Below, piece by piece: positions 1 through 5,774 of a DNA stretch of 5,774 bases. This DNA comes from Candidatus Pelagibacter sp. (GTDB lineage: Bacteria; Pseudomonadota; Alphaproteobacteria; Pelagibacterales; Pelagibacteraceae). Within the stretch, counting starts at the first letter, position 1; each line of letters begins with the position of its first letter. Under the pieces are notes generated by a model. It was not told the DNA's origin, made no database searches, and was given only the letters and a program-made list of their open reading frames with translations. The position numbers and the translations under genes are program-made. The DNA lies in assembly GCA_028097645.1 (NCBI GenBank), contig JAOHEU010000035.1, positions 1-5,774 on the forward strand, read 5' to 3'.

Positions 1-351
1 TATAAAGTTAATAAAAACACAAATTTAACAACAAGAAAGAGATTGTTATTAGATCATATTGTAAGAACTAATGAGACTAATGTTGCAAGTGCATGGTCAA
101 ATATAGAGGCTTCTAAAAGTTTCTTAAATTCTATCAAAGTTCAATTAAAATCATCCATGATTGCAAACGAAGGAATAGCTGCTGAATATGAAAGGGGATC
201 AAGAACAACACTTGATGTTATCCAGTCAAACTCTTTATTACTTTCTGCTCAATTATCTCTAGTAAGTTCAGAGAGAAATTATCTTATGGCTCAATATAAT
301 CTTCTAAAAGCAGTCGGTCTTTTAAATAGCCATTATCTAAAACTTAAGTAA
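1..351 (+). CDS. tolC: TolC-family outer membrane efflux protein, C-terminal 116 codons (5' end outside window)
   Basis: The frame is open from base 1 to a TAA at 349-351, so the window holds only the C-terminal 116 residues. TolC proteins form a trimeric outer-membrane channel with a long periplasmic helical barrel that docks with inner-membrane pumps for type I secretion or drug efflux. Seen here: a long helical, coiled-coil-like run of polar residues, then the motif EYERGSRTTLDVIQSNSLLL (about visible residues 63-82), and then the closing helix with NYLMAQYNLLKAVGLL. This matches the second structural repeat of TolC, where E. coli has a GTRTIVDVLDA segment followed by a helix ending in a LxxALGxL-type sequence. 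The protein stops soon after that helix, with no long C-terminal tail. The TTG at 43 is not the start, since coding sequence continues upstream of it. The pump partner is not in view. Family membership is confident; the name tolC rather than another family member is less so. Confidence 0.88.
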   Translation, partial: YKVNKNTNLTTRKRLLLDHIVRTNETNVASAWSNIEASKSFLNSIKVQLKSSMIANEGIAAEYERGSRTTLDVIQSNSLLLSAQLSLVSSERNYLMAQYNLLKAVGLLNSHYLKLK

Positions 352-384
352 TTATTTGTTTTTTTAGCCCTAAAAATTAATATA

Positions 385-418
385 TTGCTAATGAGAACAA
401 AATGTGTACATTTAGAAT
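385..418 (+). promoter_or_regulatory. Possible recA promoter
   Basis: The 107-bp gap between tolC and recA is very AT-rich and should contain the recA promoter. One candidate is TTGCTA (385-390) as -35, followed after 16 bp by TACATT (407-412, 4 of 6 matches to TATAAT). TAGAAT (413-418) is a better -10 by sequence, but it lies 22 bp from TTGCTA and lacks a well-placed -35. A third option is TATATT (381-386). In genomes this AT-rich such matches are common, so the exact site is uncertain. Confidence 0.3.
395..413 (+). promoter_or_regulatory. Candidate operator upstream of recA (palindrome and LexA-like half-sites)
   Basis: AAATGTGTACATTT (400-413) is an inverted repeat with perfect 6-bp arms and a 2-bp centre. 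It overlaps the sequence GAAC-N7-GTAC (395-409). Alphaproteobacterial LexA is known to bind GTTC-N7-GTTC, which reads GAAC-N7-GAAC on the other strand, so this site is one base away from that form. It sits 46 bp before the recA ATG and overlaps the candidate promoter, which is where an SOS repressor would act. Whether this is a LexA site or a chance palindrome cannot be decided from one copy. Confidence 0.35.
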
Positions 419-458
419 ATGATTCGAGAGTTAAAAATATTAATAAAAAAGGCTAAAA

Positions 459-1607
459 ATGACTAAAAACAACTTAAAAGTAGTTAAAACTACAAAAGCG
501 CAACAAGCAGAAGGTAACGAAAAAAATAAAGCATTAGATGCTGCAATAGCACAAATTACTGACAATTTTGGAAAAGGTTCTGTAATGAAGCTTGGCCAAA
601 GAAGAGCAATGGACGTTGAGTCAGTATCAACAGGATCTTTAAGCTTAGACATAGCGCTTGGAATAGGTGGTTTGCCAAAAGGAAGAGTTGTTGAAGTTTA
701 TGGACCAGAATCTTCTGGAAAAACTACATTAGCATTACAAGTTGTTGCTGAAGCTCAAAAAGCTGGCGGGATTTGTGCATTTGTTGATGCAGAGCACGCA
801 TTAGATCCAGTTTATGCAAAAAAACTTGGTGTAGATACTGAGGAATTATTAATTTCACAACCTGATACAGGCGAACAAGCTTTAGAAATAGCTGATACAC
901 TAGTTAAATCAGGATCAATTTCTGTAATTGTTGTTGACTCAGTTGCAGCATTAACCCCTCGAGCAGAAATTGAAGGAGAAATGGGAGATCATCATGTTGG
1001 TCTTCAATCAAGATTAATGAGTCAAGCTTTGAGAAAATTAACAGGTTCAATCTCAAGCACTAATACTATGATGATTTTTATTAACCAGATTAGAATGAAA
1101 ATTGGAGTAATGTTTGGAAGTCCAGAAACTACTTCAGGCGGAAATGCTCTTAAATTTTACTCATCTGTGAGAATGGATATTAGAAGAATTGGAGCAATTA
1201 AAAATGGTGATGAGATTATTGGTAACTCAACTAGAGTTAAAGTAGTTAAAAATAAAGTAGCACCACCATTTAAAGTAGTAGAGTTTGATTTAATGTATGG
1301 AAAAGGTATTAGCAAAGTTGGTGAACTTGTTGACCTTGGGGCAAAAGCTGGAGTAGTTGAAAAAGCTGGTGCTTGGTATGCATATAAAGGAGAAAAAATT
1401 GGACAAGGTCGTGAAAATGCTAAGATTTATTTAGAGGAAAATCCTAATATTGCAGCTGAAATAGAAATGTCGATAAGAGAAAAAGCTGGAGTTATAGCAA
1501 AAAAAATTGAAGGAAATCCTCTTGACCCAGAAAAAGCTGCAAAAGATCAAATTGAAGATCCAGAAGTAGCAATAAAAGAGGAAGTAACACCTCCTAAAAA
1601 GAATTAA
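459..1607 (+). CDS. recA: RecA, ATP-dependent DNA strand-exchange recombinase
   Basis: RecA forms a filament on single-stranded DNA in the cytoplasm, drives homologous pairing and strand exchange, and triggers LexA self-cleavage in the SOS response. The 382-residue protein is full length (E. coli RecA is about 350) with a slightly longer N-terminus. Seen motifs: Walker A GPESSGKT at 82-89; the catalytic glutamate in AEHALDP (E112); Walker B ending VIVVDS (D160); the L1 DNA-binding region [13 protein letters not shown] from about 170; the L2 region from [12 protein letters not shown] at 209 through [12 protein letters not shown], ending near 233; and the C-terminal domain with the GxGRENAK segment at about 315-322. 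The C-terminal tail is charged but ends PPKKN rather than in a run of acidic residues. The ATG at 459 is preceded only by a weak GG at 451-452, not a clear Shine-Dalgarno. Residues 1-20 are a poorly conserved extension, so a slightly later start cannot be excluded. A strong terminator follows. Confidence 0.98.
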   Translation: MTKNNLKVVKTTKAQQAEGNEKNKALDAAIAQITDNFGKGSVMKLGQRRAMDVESVSTGSLSLDIALGIGGLPKGRVVEVYGPESSGKTTLALQVVAEAQKAGGICAFVDAEHALDPVYAKKLGVDTEELLISQPDTGEQALEIADTLVKSGSISVIVVDSVAALTPRAEIEGEMGDHHVGLQSRLMSQALRKLTGSISSTNTMMIFINQIRMKIGVMFGSPETTSGGNALKFYSSVRMDIRRIGAIKNGDEIIGNSTRVKVVKNKVAPPFKVVEFDLMYGKGISKVGELVDLGAKAGVVEKAGAWYAYKGEKIGQGRENAKIYLEENPNIAAEIEMSIREKAGVIAKKIEGNPLDPEKAAKDQIEDPEVAIKEEVTPPKKN

Positions 1608-1630
1608 TTAATAGGTCATCTTTAATTATT

Positions 1631-1659
1631 AAAAGGCGCTTAATATAAGCGCCTTTTTT
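1631..1659 (+). terminator. Rho-independent terminator of recA
   Basis: A perfect 12-bp stem (left arm 1631-1642, right arm 1646-1657, core AAGGCGCTT/AAGCGCCTT) encloses a 3-base ATA loop, or a larger loop if the inner A-T pairs open. The right arm runs into six Ts (1654-1659). It begins 23 bp after the recA stop codon. The GC-rich core stands out sharply in this AT-rich sequence. The A-run on the left side means it could also stop transcription from the opposite strand, although no gene faces it from that side. Confidence 0.93.
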
Positions 1660-1673
1660 CCCTTACTGTTATC

Positions 1674-1701
1674 TAGACATAGAATAAAAAAGCTGTATTT
1701 T
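1674..1701 (+). promoter_or_regulatory. Possible alaS promoter
   Basis: Because the recA terminator ends at 1659, alaS probably has its own promoter in the 48 bp before its ATG. TAGACA (1674-1679, 5 of 6 matches to TTGACA) lies 16 bp before TATTTT (1696-1701, 4 of 6 matches to TATAAT). Transcription would then begin about 7 bp downstream, at or next to the alaS ATG at 1708. TAGAAT (1680-1685) is another possible -10 but has no good -35 at the right distance. Confidence 0.35.
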
Positions 1702-1707
1702 AAAAAT

Positions 1708-4374
1708 ATGGCTGACAAATCTTTAAACGAAATAAGGAACACATTCTTAAAATATTTTGAGAAGAATGATCATAAGATTGTTGAGTCAAGCAACTTAGTT
1801 CCCAATAATGATCCAACCTTAATGTTTGCTAATTCTGGAATGGTACAATTTAAGAATGTATTTACCGGTTTAGAAAAGAGAGATTATCAAAGAGCTACCA
1901 CTTCACAAAAGTGTGTAAGAGCAGGTGGAAAACATAATGATTTAGAAAATGTAGGTTACACACCAAGGCATCATACGTTTTTTGAAATGTTAGGAAACTT
2001 TTCATTTGGAGATTACTTTAAAGAACAAGCAATTCACTATGCTTGGGATTTGATCACTAAAGATTTTGGTATAGACAAAAACAAACTTTATGTAACAGTT
2101 TTTCATGAAGATGATGAAGCCTTCAATTTTTGGAAGAAAATTGCAGGTTTTAGTGATGATAGAATTATTCGAATAGCAACATCCGACAATTTTTGGTCAA
2201 TGGGAGAAACGGGGCCTTGTGGACCATGTTCAGAGATTTTTTATGATCATGGAGATCATCTAGAGGGAGGATTACCAGGGACTAAAGAAGAAGATGGAAA
2301 TCGTTTTATTGAAATATGGAATTTGGTCTTTATGCAATATGAACAAATTTCTAAAGATAAAAGAATTGATCTTCCAAAACCATCTGTTGATACTGGTATG
2401 GGGTTGGAAAGAATTGCAGCATTGCTTCAGGGTACACATGATAATTATGAAACAGATCATTTCAAAAAAATAATAAGTTCTGCATCAGATATTATTAAAA
2501 TAAAACAAGACCAAACTAATCAATCAAGTTTTAGAGTTATAGCTGATCACTTAAGAGCTAGTGCATTTTTAATTGCAGAAGGTGTTCTGCCATCAAATGA
2601 AGGAAGAGGTTATGTGCTTAGAAGAATAATGAGAAGAGGAATGAGACACTCTCATTTACTTGGATCTAAGGAGCCCGTTTTTTTCAATTTGTTTGATACA
2701 CTTAAAAATGAAATGTCAGGTAATTATCCTGAACTTGTTCGAGCAGAATCTTTAATTAAAGAAACTTTAAGAATGGAAGAAGAAAAATTTTTAGTTCTTT
2801 TAGATCGTGGAATTAAAATCTTAAATGAAGAGATTTCAAAAATAGATAAAGTTTTACCTGGTGAAGTAGCATTTAAATTATATGACACTTACGGATTTCC
2901 ATTAGATCTTACAGAAGATATTTTAAGAAACAAATCAATGTCAATTGATACGGAAAAATTTCAATCTTTGATGAAAGAAAGTAGAGAACTTGCTAAAAAA
3001 AATTGGAAAGGATCAGGAGATTCTGCAGTTGAGGATATTTGGTTTGGAATAAAAGATAAATTAGGTGCTACAGAATTTTTAGGTTACGAGACCAACCAAG
3101 CAGAGGGAGTAGTTTTATCATTGTTATCAGATAATAAAGAGGTGGGTGAGTTAAAGGAAAATGACGAAGGTATGATCATTGTTAATCAAACTCCATTTTA
3201 TGGAGAGTCTGGGGGTCAAGTAGGTGATACAGGTGAAATTATTTCAAATAATTTTAAGTTTGAAGTAACAGATGTTCAAAAGAAATTAGGAGATCTTTTT
3301 GTGCATTATGGAAAAGTGATTAGTGGATCAATAAAGATAAATGATAGTGTTGAGCTAAAAATAGATATTAAAAGAAGAGATGACACAAGAGCTTACCACT
3401 CAGCAACTCATTTATTGCACGAGTCTTTAAGAAGAGTATTGGGCGATCATGTAACTCAAAAAGGTTCTTTAGTTGAACCAAGTCGATTAAGGTTTGATTT
3501 TAGTCATATGAAGCCAATTCCAACTGAAGATATTGATAAAATAGAAAATTTTGTAAATTCAATGGTCTCAAAAAAATCAGATGTAAAAACTCGTTTAATG
3601 ACACCAGATGAGGCTGTTGAAAATGGTGCTTTGGCTTTATTTGGCGAAAAGTATGGAGACGAAGTTAGAGTTCTTTCAATGGGCGATGATGACGGTAACT
3701 ATTTTTCAACGGAGCTTTGTGGAGGTACACACGTTAAAAATACGGGTGATATTGGTAAATTCAAGATAATTAGCCAATCCTCAATTGCAGCAGGTGTTAG
3801 AAGAATTGAAGCGCTAAGAGACAAGCAATTAGAGGACTATTTAAATAATAAAGAAAAATTATCTAATATTTCCTCTGAAAAAAATGATGAGCAGATCCAG
3901 GAATTAAGTGAACAAATAACTAAGTTAGGTGGAAAACCAAACTTAGATCAATCAGATCAAAAAACATTAATCAAAAATTTATCTAAGCAGTTGGAAACAA
4001 TTTCTGTTAATTCAATTTTAGAAGATAAATCAAAAAACATAATCCAAGACGAGGAAATTAATGGAGTTAAGCTAAGACTTCAAAAAGTTGATGGATTACC
4101 ACCAAAAGAATTAAGAAAACTTGTCGATAAAGGAAAAAAAGAATTAAAAGATGGTGTTGTGATAGTTTTTGCAAGCAAAGATGATAAAGTTGGTATTGCA
4201 GTTGGTGTGACTGACAGTTTAACAGAAAAATTTGATGCAGTTAAATTTGTTAAAGTAGGATCAGAGGTTATTGGAGGTCAAGGAGGTGGAGGTAGAAAAG
4301 ATTTTGCTCAAGCTGGTGGCCAAGATCAATCAAAAATTGACGAAGCTTTTGAGAAACTTAAGACTTTAATTTAA
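1708..4374 (+). CDS. alaS: Alanine--tRNA ligase (alanyl-tRNA synthetase)
   Basis: This cytoplasmic class II synthetase charges tRNA-Ala with alanine and hydrolyses mischarged Ser- and Gly-tRNA. At 888 residues it has the full family architecture (E. coli 876). Seen: the catalytic domain at about 1-245, with the class II motif [17 protein letters not shown] from 87, [14 protein letters not shown] at 169-182, and motif 3-like [14 protein letters not shown] from about 227; the tRNA-recognition helical domain at about 246-455, including [14 protein letters not shown] (298-311); the editing domain at about 480-705, with zinc-ligand motifs HSATH (H564, H568) and CGGTH (C671, H675); a charged, coiled-coil-like linker at about 706-775; and the C-Ala domain ending in the glycine-rich [16 protein letters not shown] (856-871). 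All expected active-site and editing residues are present. No Shine-Dalgarno precedes the ATG, but the N-terminus ([18 protein letters not shown]) aligns well with the family start. The last 9 bp overlap the end of convergent icd. Confidence 0.98.
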   Translation: MADKSLNEIRNTFLKYFEKNDHKIVESSNLVPNNDPTLMFANSGMVQFKNVFTGLEKRDYQRATTSQKCVRAGGKHNDLENVGYTPRHHTFFEMLGNFSFGDYFKEQAIHYAWDLITKDFGIDKNKLYVTVFHEDDEAFNFWKKIAGFSDDRIIRIATSDNFWSMGETGPCGPCSEIFYDHGDHLEGGLPGTKEEDGNRFIEIWNLVFMQYEQISKDKRIDLPKPSVDTGMGLERIAALLQGTHDNYETDHFKKIISSASDIIKIKQDQTNQSSFRVIADHLRASAFLIAEGVLPSNEGRGYVLRRIMRRGMRHSHLLGSKEPVFFNLFDTLKNEMSGNYPELVRAESLIKETLRMEEEKFLVLLDRGIKILNEEISKIDKVLPGEVAFKLYDTYGFPLDLTEDILRNKSMSIDTEKFQSLMKESRELAKKNWKGSGDSAVEDIWFGIKDKLGATEFLGYETNQAEGVVLSLLSDNKEVGELKENDEGMIIVNQTPFYGESGGQVGDTGEIISNNFKFEVTDVQKKLGDLFVHYGKVISGSIKINDSVELKIDIKRRDDTRAYHSATHLLHESLRRVLGDHVTQKGSLVEPSRLRFDFSHMKPIPTEDIDKIENFVNSMVSKKSDVKTRLMTPDEAVENGALALFGEKYGDEVRVLSMGDDDGNYFSTELCGGTHVKNTGDIGKFKIISQSSIAAGVRRIEALRDKQLEDYLNNKEKLSNISSEKNDEQIQELSEQITKLGGKPNLDQSDQKTLIKNLSKQLETISVNSILEDKSKNIIQDEEINGVKLRLQKVDGLPPKELRKLVDKGKKELKDGVVIVFASKDDKVGIAVGVTDSLTEKFDAVKFVKVGSEVIGGQGGGGRKDFAQAGGQDQSKIDEAFEKLKTLI

Positions 4375-5580
4375 TTTCTTTTTTAGATTACCATCAATCT
4401 CATCTAAGAATTGATTGGTAGTTAAATATTTACTTGATGGACCAATAAGAATTGCCAAGTCTTTAGTCATTGCACCATTTTCTACACATTCAATGCAAAC
4501 TCTCTCAAGTGTGTGTGCAAATTCAATTAATTCATTATTGCTATCTAATTTTCCTCTGTGCGCCAATCCTCTTGTCCATGCAAAAATAGATGCAATAGGG
4601 TTTGTTGAAGTTTCTTTACCTTGCTGATGCATTCTGTAATGTCTTGTTACTGTTCCATGAGCAGCTTCAGCCTCCATTACTTTTCCATCAGGTGTTAGCA
4701 ATGTACTTGTCATTAAACCTAACGATCCATAACCTTGTGCCATTGTATCAGACTGAACATCACCATCATAATTCTTACATGCCCAAATATATTTTCCACT
4801 CCATTTCATTGCACATGCAACCATGTCATCAATTAATCTGTGTTCATAAGTTAAGTTGTTTTTATCAAAATCAGTTTTGTACTCTTTTTCAAAAATTTCT
4901 TGAAAAATATCTTTAAATCTACCATCGTATTGTTTTAGAATTGTATTTTTAGTCGACATATAGACAGGCCATTTTTTCATTAGACCATAACTAAAACAAG
5001 ACCTTGCAAAGTCCTCGATGGACTTATCTAAATTGTACATTGATAGTGCTACACCAGGACCAGTAAAATTAAATACTTCATGTTTAATTTCTTCTTTGCC
5101 GTCCTCAGATGTCCATTTAATTTCCATTTTTCCTTTACCAGGCACTTTAAAGTCAGTTGCTCTATATTGATCACCAAAAGCATGTCTTCCAATAACTACA
5201 GGATCAGTCCATGAAGGAACAAGTTTAGGGATATTTTTGCAAATAATTGGCTCTCTAAATACTGTGCCTCCAATAATATTTCTTATTGTTCCATTAGGAG
5301 ATCTCCACATTTTTTTTAAATCAAATTCTTCAACTCTTGCTTCATCAGGAGTGATCGTTGCACATTTGATACCAACACCAACTTTTTTTATGGCATTTGC
5401 AGAATCTACAGTGATTTGATCATCTGTATTATCTCGGCTTTTCATTCCAAGATCGTAATATTCAATACCTAGATCCAAATATGGAAGTATAAGCTTATTT
5501 TTGATAAACTCCCATATGATGCGAGTCATTTCATCACCATCTAGCTCTACAACAGGGTTATTTACCTTGATTTTACTCAT
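4366..5580 (-). CDS. icd: NADP-dependent isocitrate dehydrogenase, eukaryote-like (IDH1/IDH2-type) subfamily
   Basis: This TCA-cycle enzyme oxidatively decarboxylates isocitrate to 2-oxoglutarate and makes NADPH. The 404-residue protein resembles human IDH1 closely along its whole length and is clearly unlike the E. coli Icd subfamily. Seen: the substrate loop SPNGTIRN (S94, N96, R100), R109 in GGTVFRE, and R132 in [10 protein letters not shown], equivalent to human IDH1 R132; the catalytic lysine in STKNTIL (K211); metal-binding aspartates in LIDDM (D251) and YDGDVQSD (D274, D278); and the NADP-binding segment HGTVTRHYR (308-316, with R313-H314 matching the NADP-selective Arg-His pair of the human enzyme). 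The N-terminus starts directly with the family's [16 protein letters not shown], which supports the ATG at 5580. No Shine-Dalgarno is visible upstream. The gene runs convergent to alaS with a 9-bp overlap and divergent from psd. A homodimer is expected from the family. Confidence 0.97.
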   Translation of the reverse strand: MSKIKVNNPVVELDGDEMTRIIWEFIKNKLILPYLDLGIEYYDLGMKSRDNTDDQITVDSANAIKKVGVGIKCATITPDEARVEEFDLKKMWRSPNGTIRNIIGGTVFREPIICKNIPKLVPSWTDPVVIGRHAFGDQYRATDFKVPGKGKMEIKWTSEDGKEEIKHEVFNFTGPGVALSMYNLDKSIEDFARSCFSYGLMKKWPVYMSTKNTILKQYDGRFKDIFQEIFEKEYKTDFDKNNLTYEHRLIDDMVACAMKWSGKYIWACKNYDGDVQSDTMAQGYGSLGLMTSTLLTPDGKVMEAEAAHGTVTRHYRMHQQGKETSTNPIASIFAWTRGLAHRGKLDSNNELIEFAHTLERVCIECVENGAMTKDLAILIGPSSKYLTTNQFLDEIDGNLKKKLN

Positions 5581-5608
5581 TTAAATTAAATTTATGTTAT
5601 TAATTGAA

Positions 5609-5638
5609 TTTGATTGGTTTATATACATATTAATCAAA
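5609..5638. repeat. Inverted repeat in the icd/psd divergent intergenic region
   Basis: TTTGATT (5609-5615) and AATCAAA (5632-5638) form perfect 7-bp inverted arms separated by 16 bp. They flank the candidate icd -10 between the two divergent start codons. The spacing, about two helical turns centre to centre, would suit a dimeric regulator, but no protein can be assigned, and such repeats also arise by chance in AT-rich DNA. Confidence 0.4.
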
Positions 5639-5647
5639 AATTAGCAA
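5618..5647 (-). promoter_or_regulatory. Possible icd promoter
   Basis: Read on the minus strand, TTGCTA (5647-5642) as -35 is followed after 18 bp by TATAAA (5623-5618) as -10; TATATA (5625-5620) at 16 bp is an overlapping alternative. This would give a leader of about 30 bases before the icd ATG at 5580. The same region must also hold the promoter of divergent psd, for which TTGAAT (5604-5609) with TATTAA (5628-5633) is only a weak candidate. The match is reasonable, but AT-rich sequence makes false positives likely. Confidence 0.4.
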
Positions 5648-5657
5648 ATAGAAGAAT

Positions 5658-5774
5658 ATGTTTAGCAAGATATTTCCACCGATACACACAGAAGGCTATA
5701 AGTTTTTAGTCATAGCAGGTTTTATTACACTTGTTTTATTATTCATAAGTGGTTTTTTAGGAACAATCGGTTTG
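5658..5774 (+). CDS. psd: Phosphatidylserine decarboxylase proenzyme, N-terminal 39 codons (3' end outside window)
   Basis: The visible 39 residues begin MFSKIFPPIHTEGYKFL, followed by a hydrophobic stretch (about residues 18-39, VIAGFITLVLLFISGFLGTIGL) that looks like one membrane segment. The pattern of a short amphipathic start with PPIHxEGYKF and an early membrane helix is typical of the short alphaproteobacterial-type phosphatidylserine decarboxylase. That enzyme is anchored to the inner membrane and converts phosphatidylserine to phosphatidylethanolamine using a pyruvoyl group made by self-cleavage. The cleavage site and catalytic residues lie beyond the window, so the call rests on the N-terminus alone. 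The start follows a weak purine stretch AGAAGAA (5650-5656). The gene is divergent from icd, with 77 bp between start codons. Its usual partner in this lineage, pssA, would be expected downstream but is not in view. Confidence 0.8.
   Translation, partial: MFSKIFPPIHTEGYKFLVIAGFITLVLLFISGFLGTIGL

Noticed and set aside
43..351. A separate small gene starting at TTG 43
   Set aside because: The reading frame continues unbroken to base 1 and the sequence upstream of TTG reads as helical TolC-like protein, so this is the tail of a longer gene.
361..376. Small hairpin TTTTTA-GCCC-TAAAAA after tolC as a terminator
   Set aside because: The stem is only six A-T pairs and is not followed by a T-run; the Ts precede it. 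It is too weak to call a rho-independent terminator.
352..458. Possible riboswitch or small RNA in the tolC-recA gap
   Set aside because: The 107 bp are almost entirely A/T with no multi-helix GC-containing structure; only the promoter-like elements and short pairings reported elsewhere are supportable.
4264..4295. G-rich run with several GGAGG-like blocks near the alaS 3' end (possible quadruplex or internal ribosome site)
   Set aside because: It encodes the conserved glycine-rich GGQGGGGR segment of the C-Ala domain, and no start codon with a plausible downstream protein follows. Coding constraint explains it.
4602..4916. Open frame of about 104 codons on the + strand, antisense to icd
   Set aside because: It lies wholly opposite a highly conserved icd coding region, has low-complexity composition (His-, Leu-, Phe-rich) from reversed codons, and resembles no family I know. 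It is a shadow frame. Frames at 4415-4627, 5237-5419, 440-652 (-) and 2272-2460 (-) were rejected for the same reason.

Overview
The window looks like an ordinary, tightly packed stretch of a free-living, streamlined, AT-rich alphaproteobacterium. The best guess is SAR11 (Pelagibacterales) or a close relative. The clues are roughly one-third G+C by eye, strong A/T preference at third codon positions, short or absent intergenic gaps, weak or missing Shine-Dalgarno sequences, an alphaproteobacterial-type RecA, and the neighbourhood tolC - recA - alaS next to a eukaryote-like NADP isocitrate dehydrogenase. The lineage call is inferred from protein style and composition, not from a database match.

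Layout: the left edge holds the last 116 codons of a TolC-family outer-membrane efflux protein (1-351, +). A 107-bp gap with a possible recA promoter and a small palindrome follows, then complete recA (459-1607, +), which ends at a clear rho-independent terminator (1631-1659). Complete alaS (1708-4374, +) comes next and probably has its own promoter, because the terminator separates it from recA. It converges on icd (4366-5580, -), and the two 3' ends overlap by 9 bp. The 77 bp upstream of icd separate it from a divergent gene whose first 39 codons are present (5658-5774, +). These look like the start of phosphatidylserine decarboxylase (psd).

The genes are housekeeping functions from separate pathways: envelope export, recombination and DNA repair, tRNA charging, the TCA cycle and phospholipid synthesis. 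Nothing suggests that they form one system. The terminator and the changes of direction suggest recA, alaS and icd are largely separate transcription units. No mobile element, CRISPR array, tRNA, rRNA or defence-type gene is visible. No stretch over 300 bp lacks a gene. I do not see a previously undescribed system here. The points worth a second look are small regulatory ones: the palindrome before recA, a possibly leaderless alaS, the overlapping convergent ends of alaS and icd, and the shared icd/psd promoter region.
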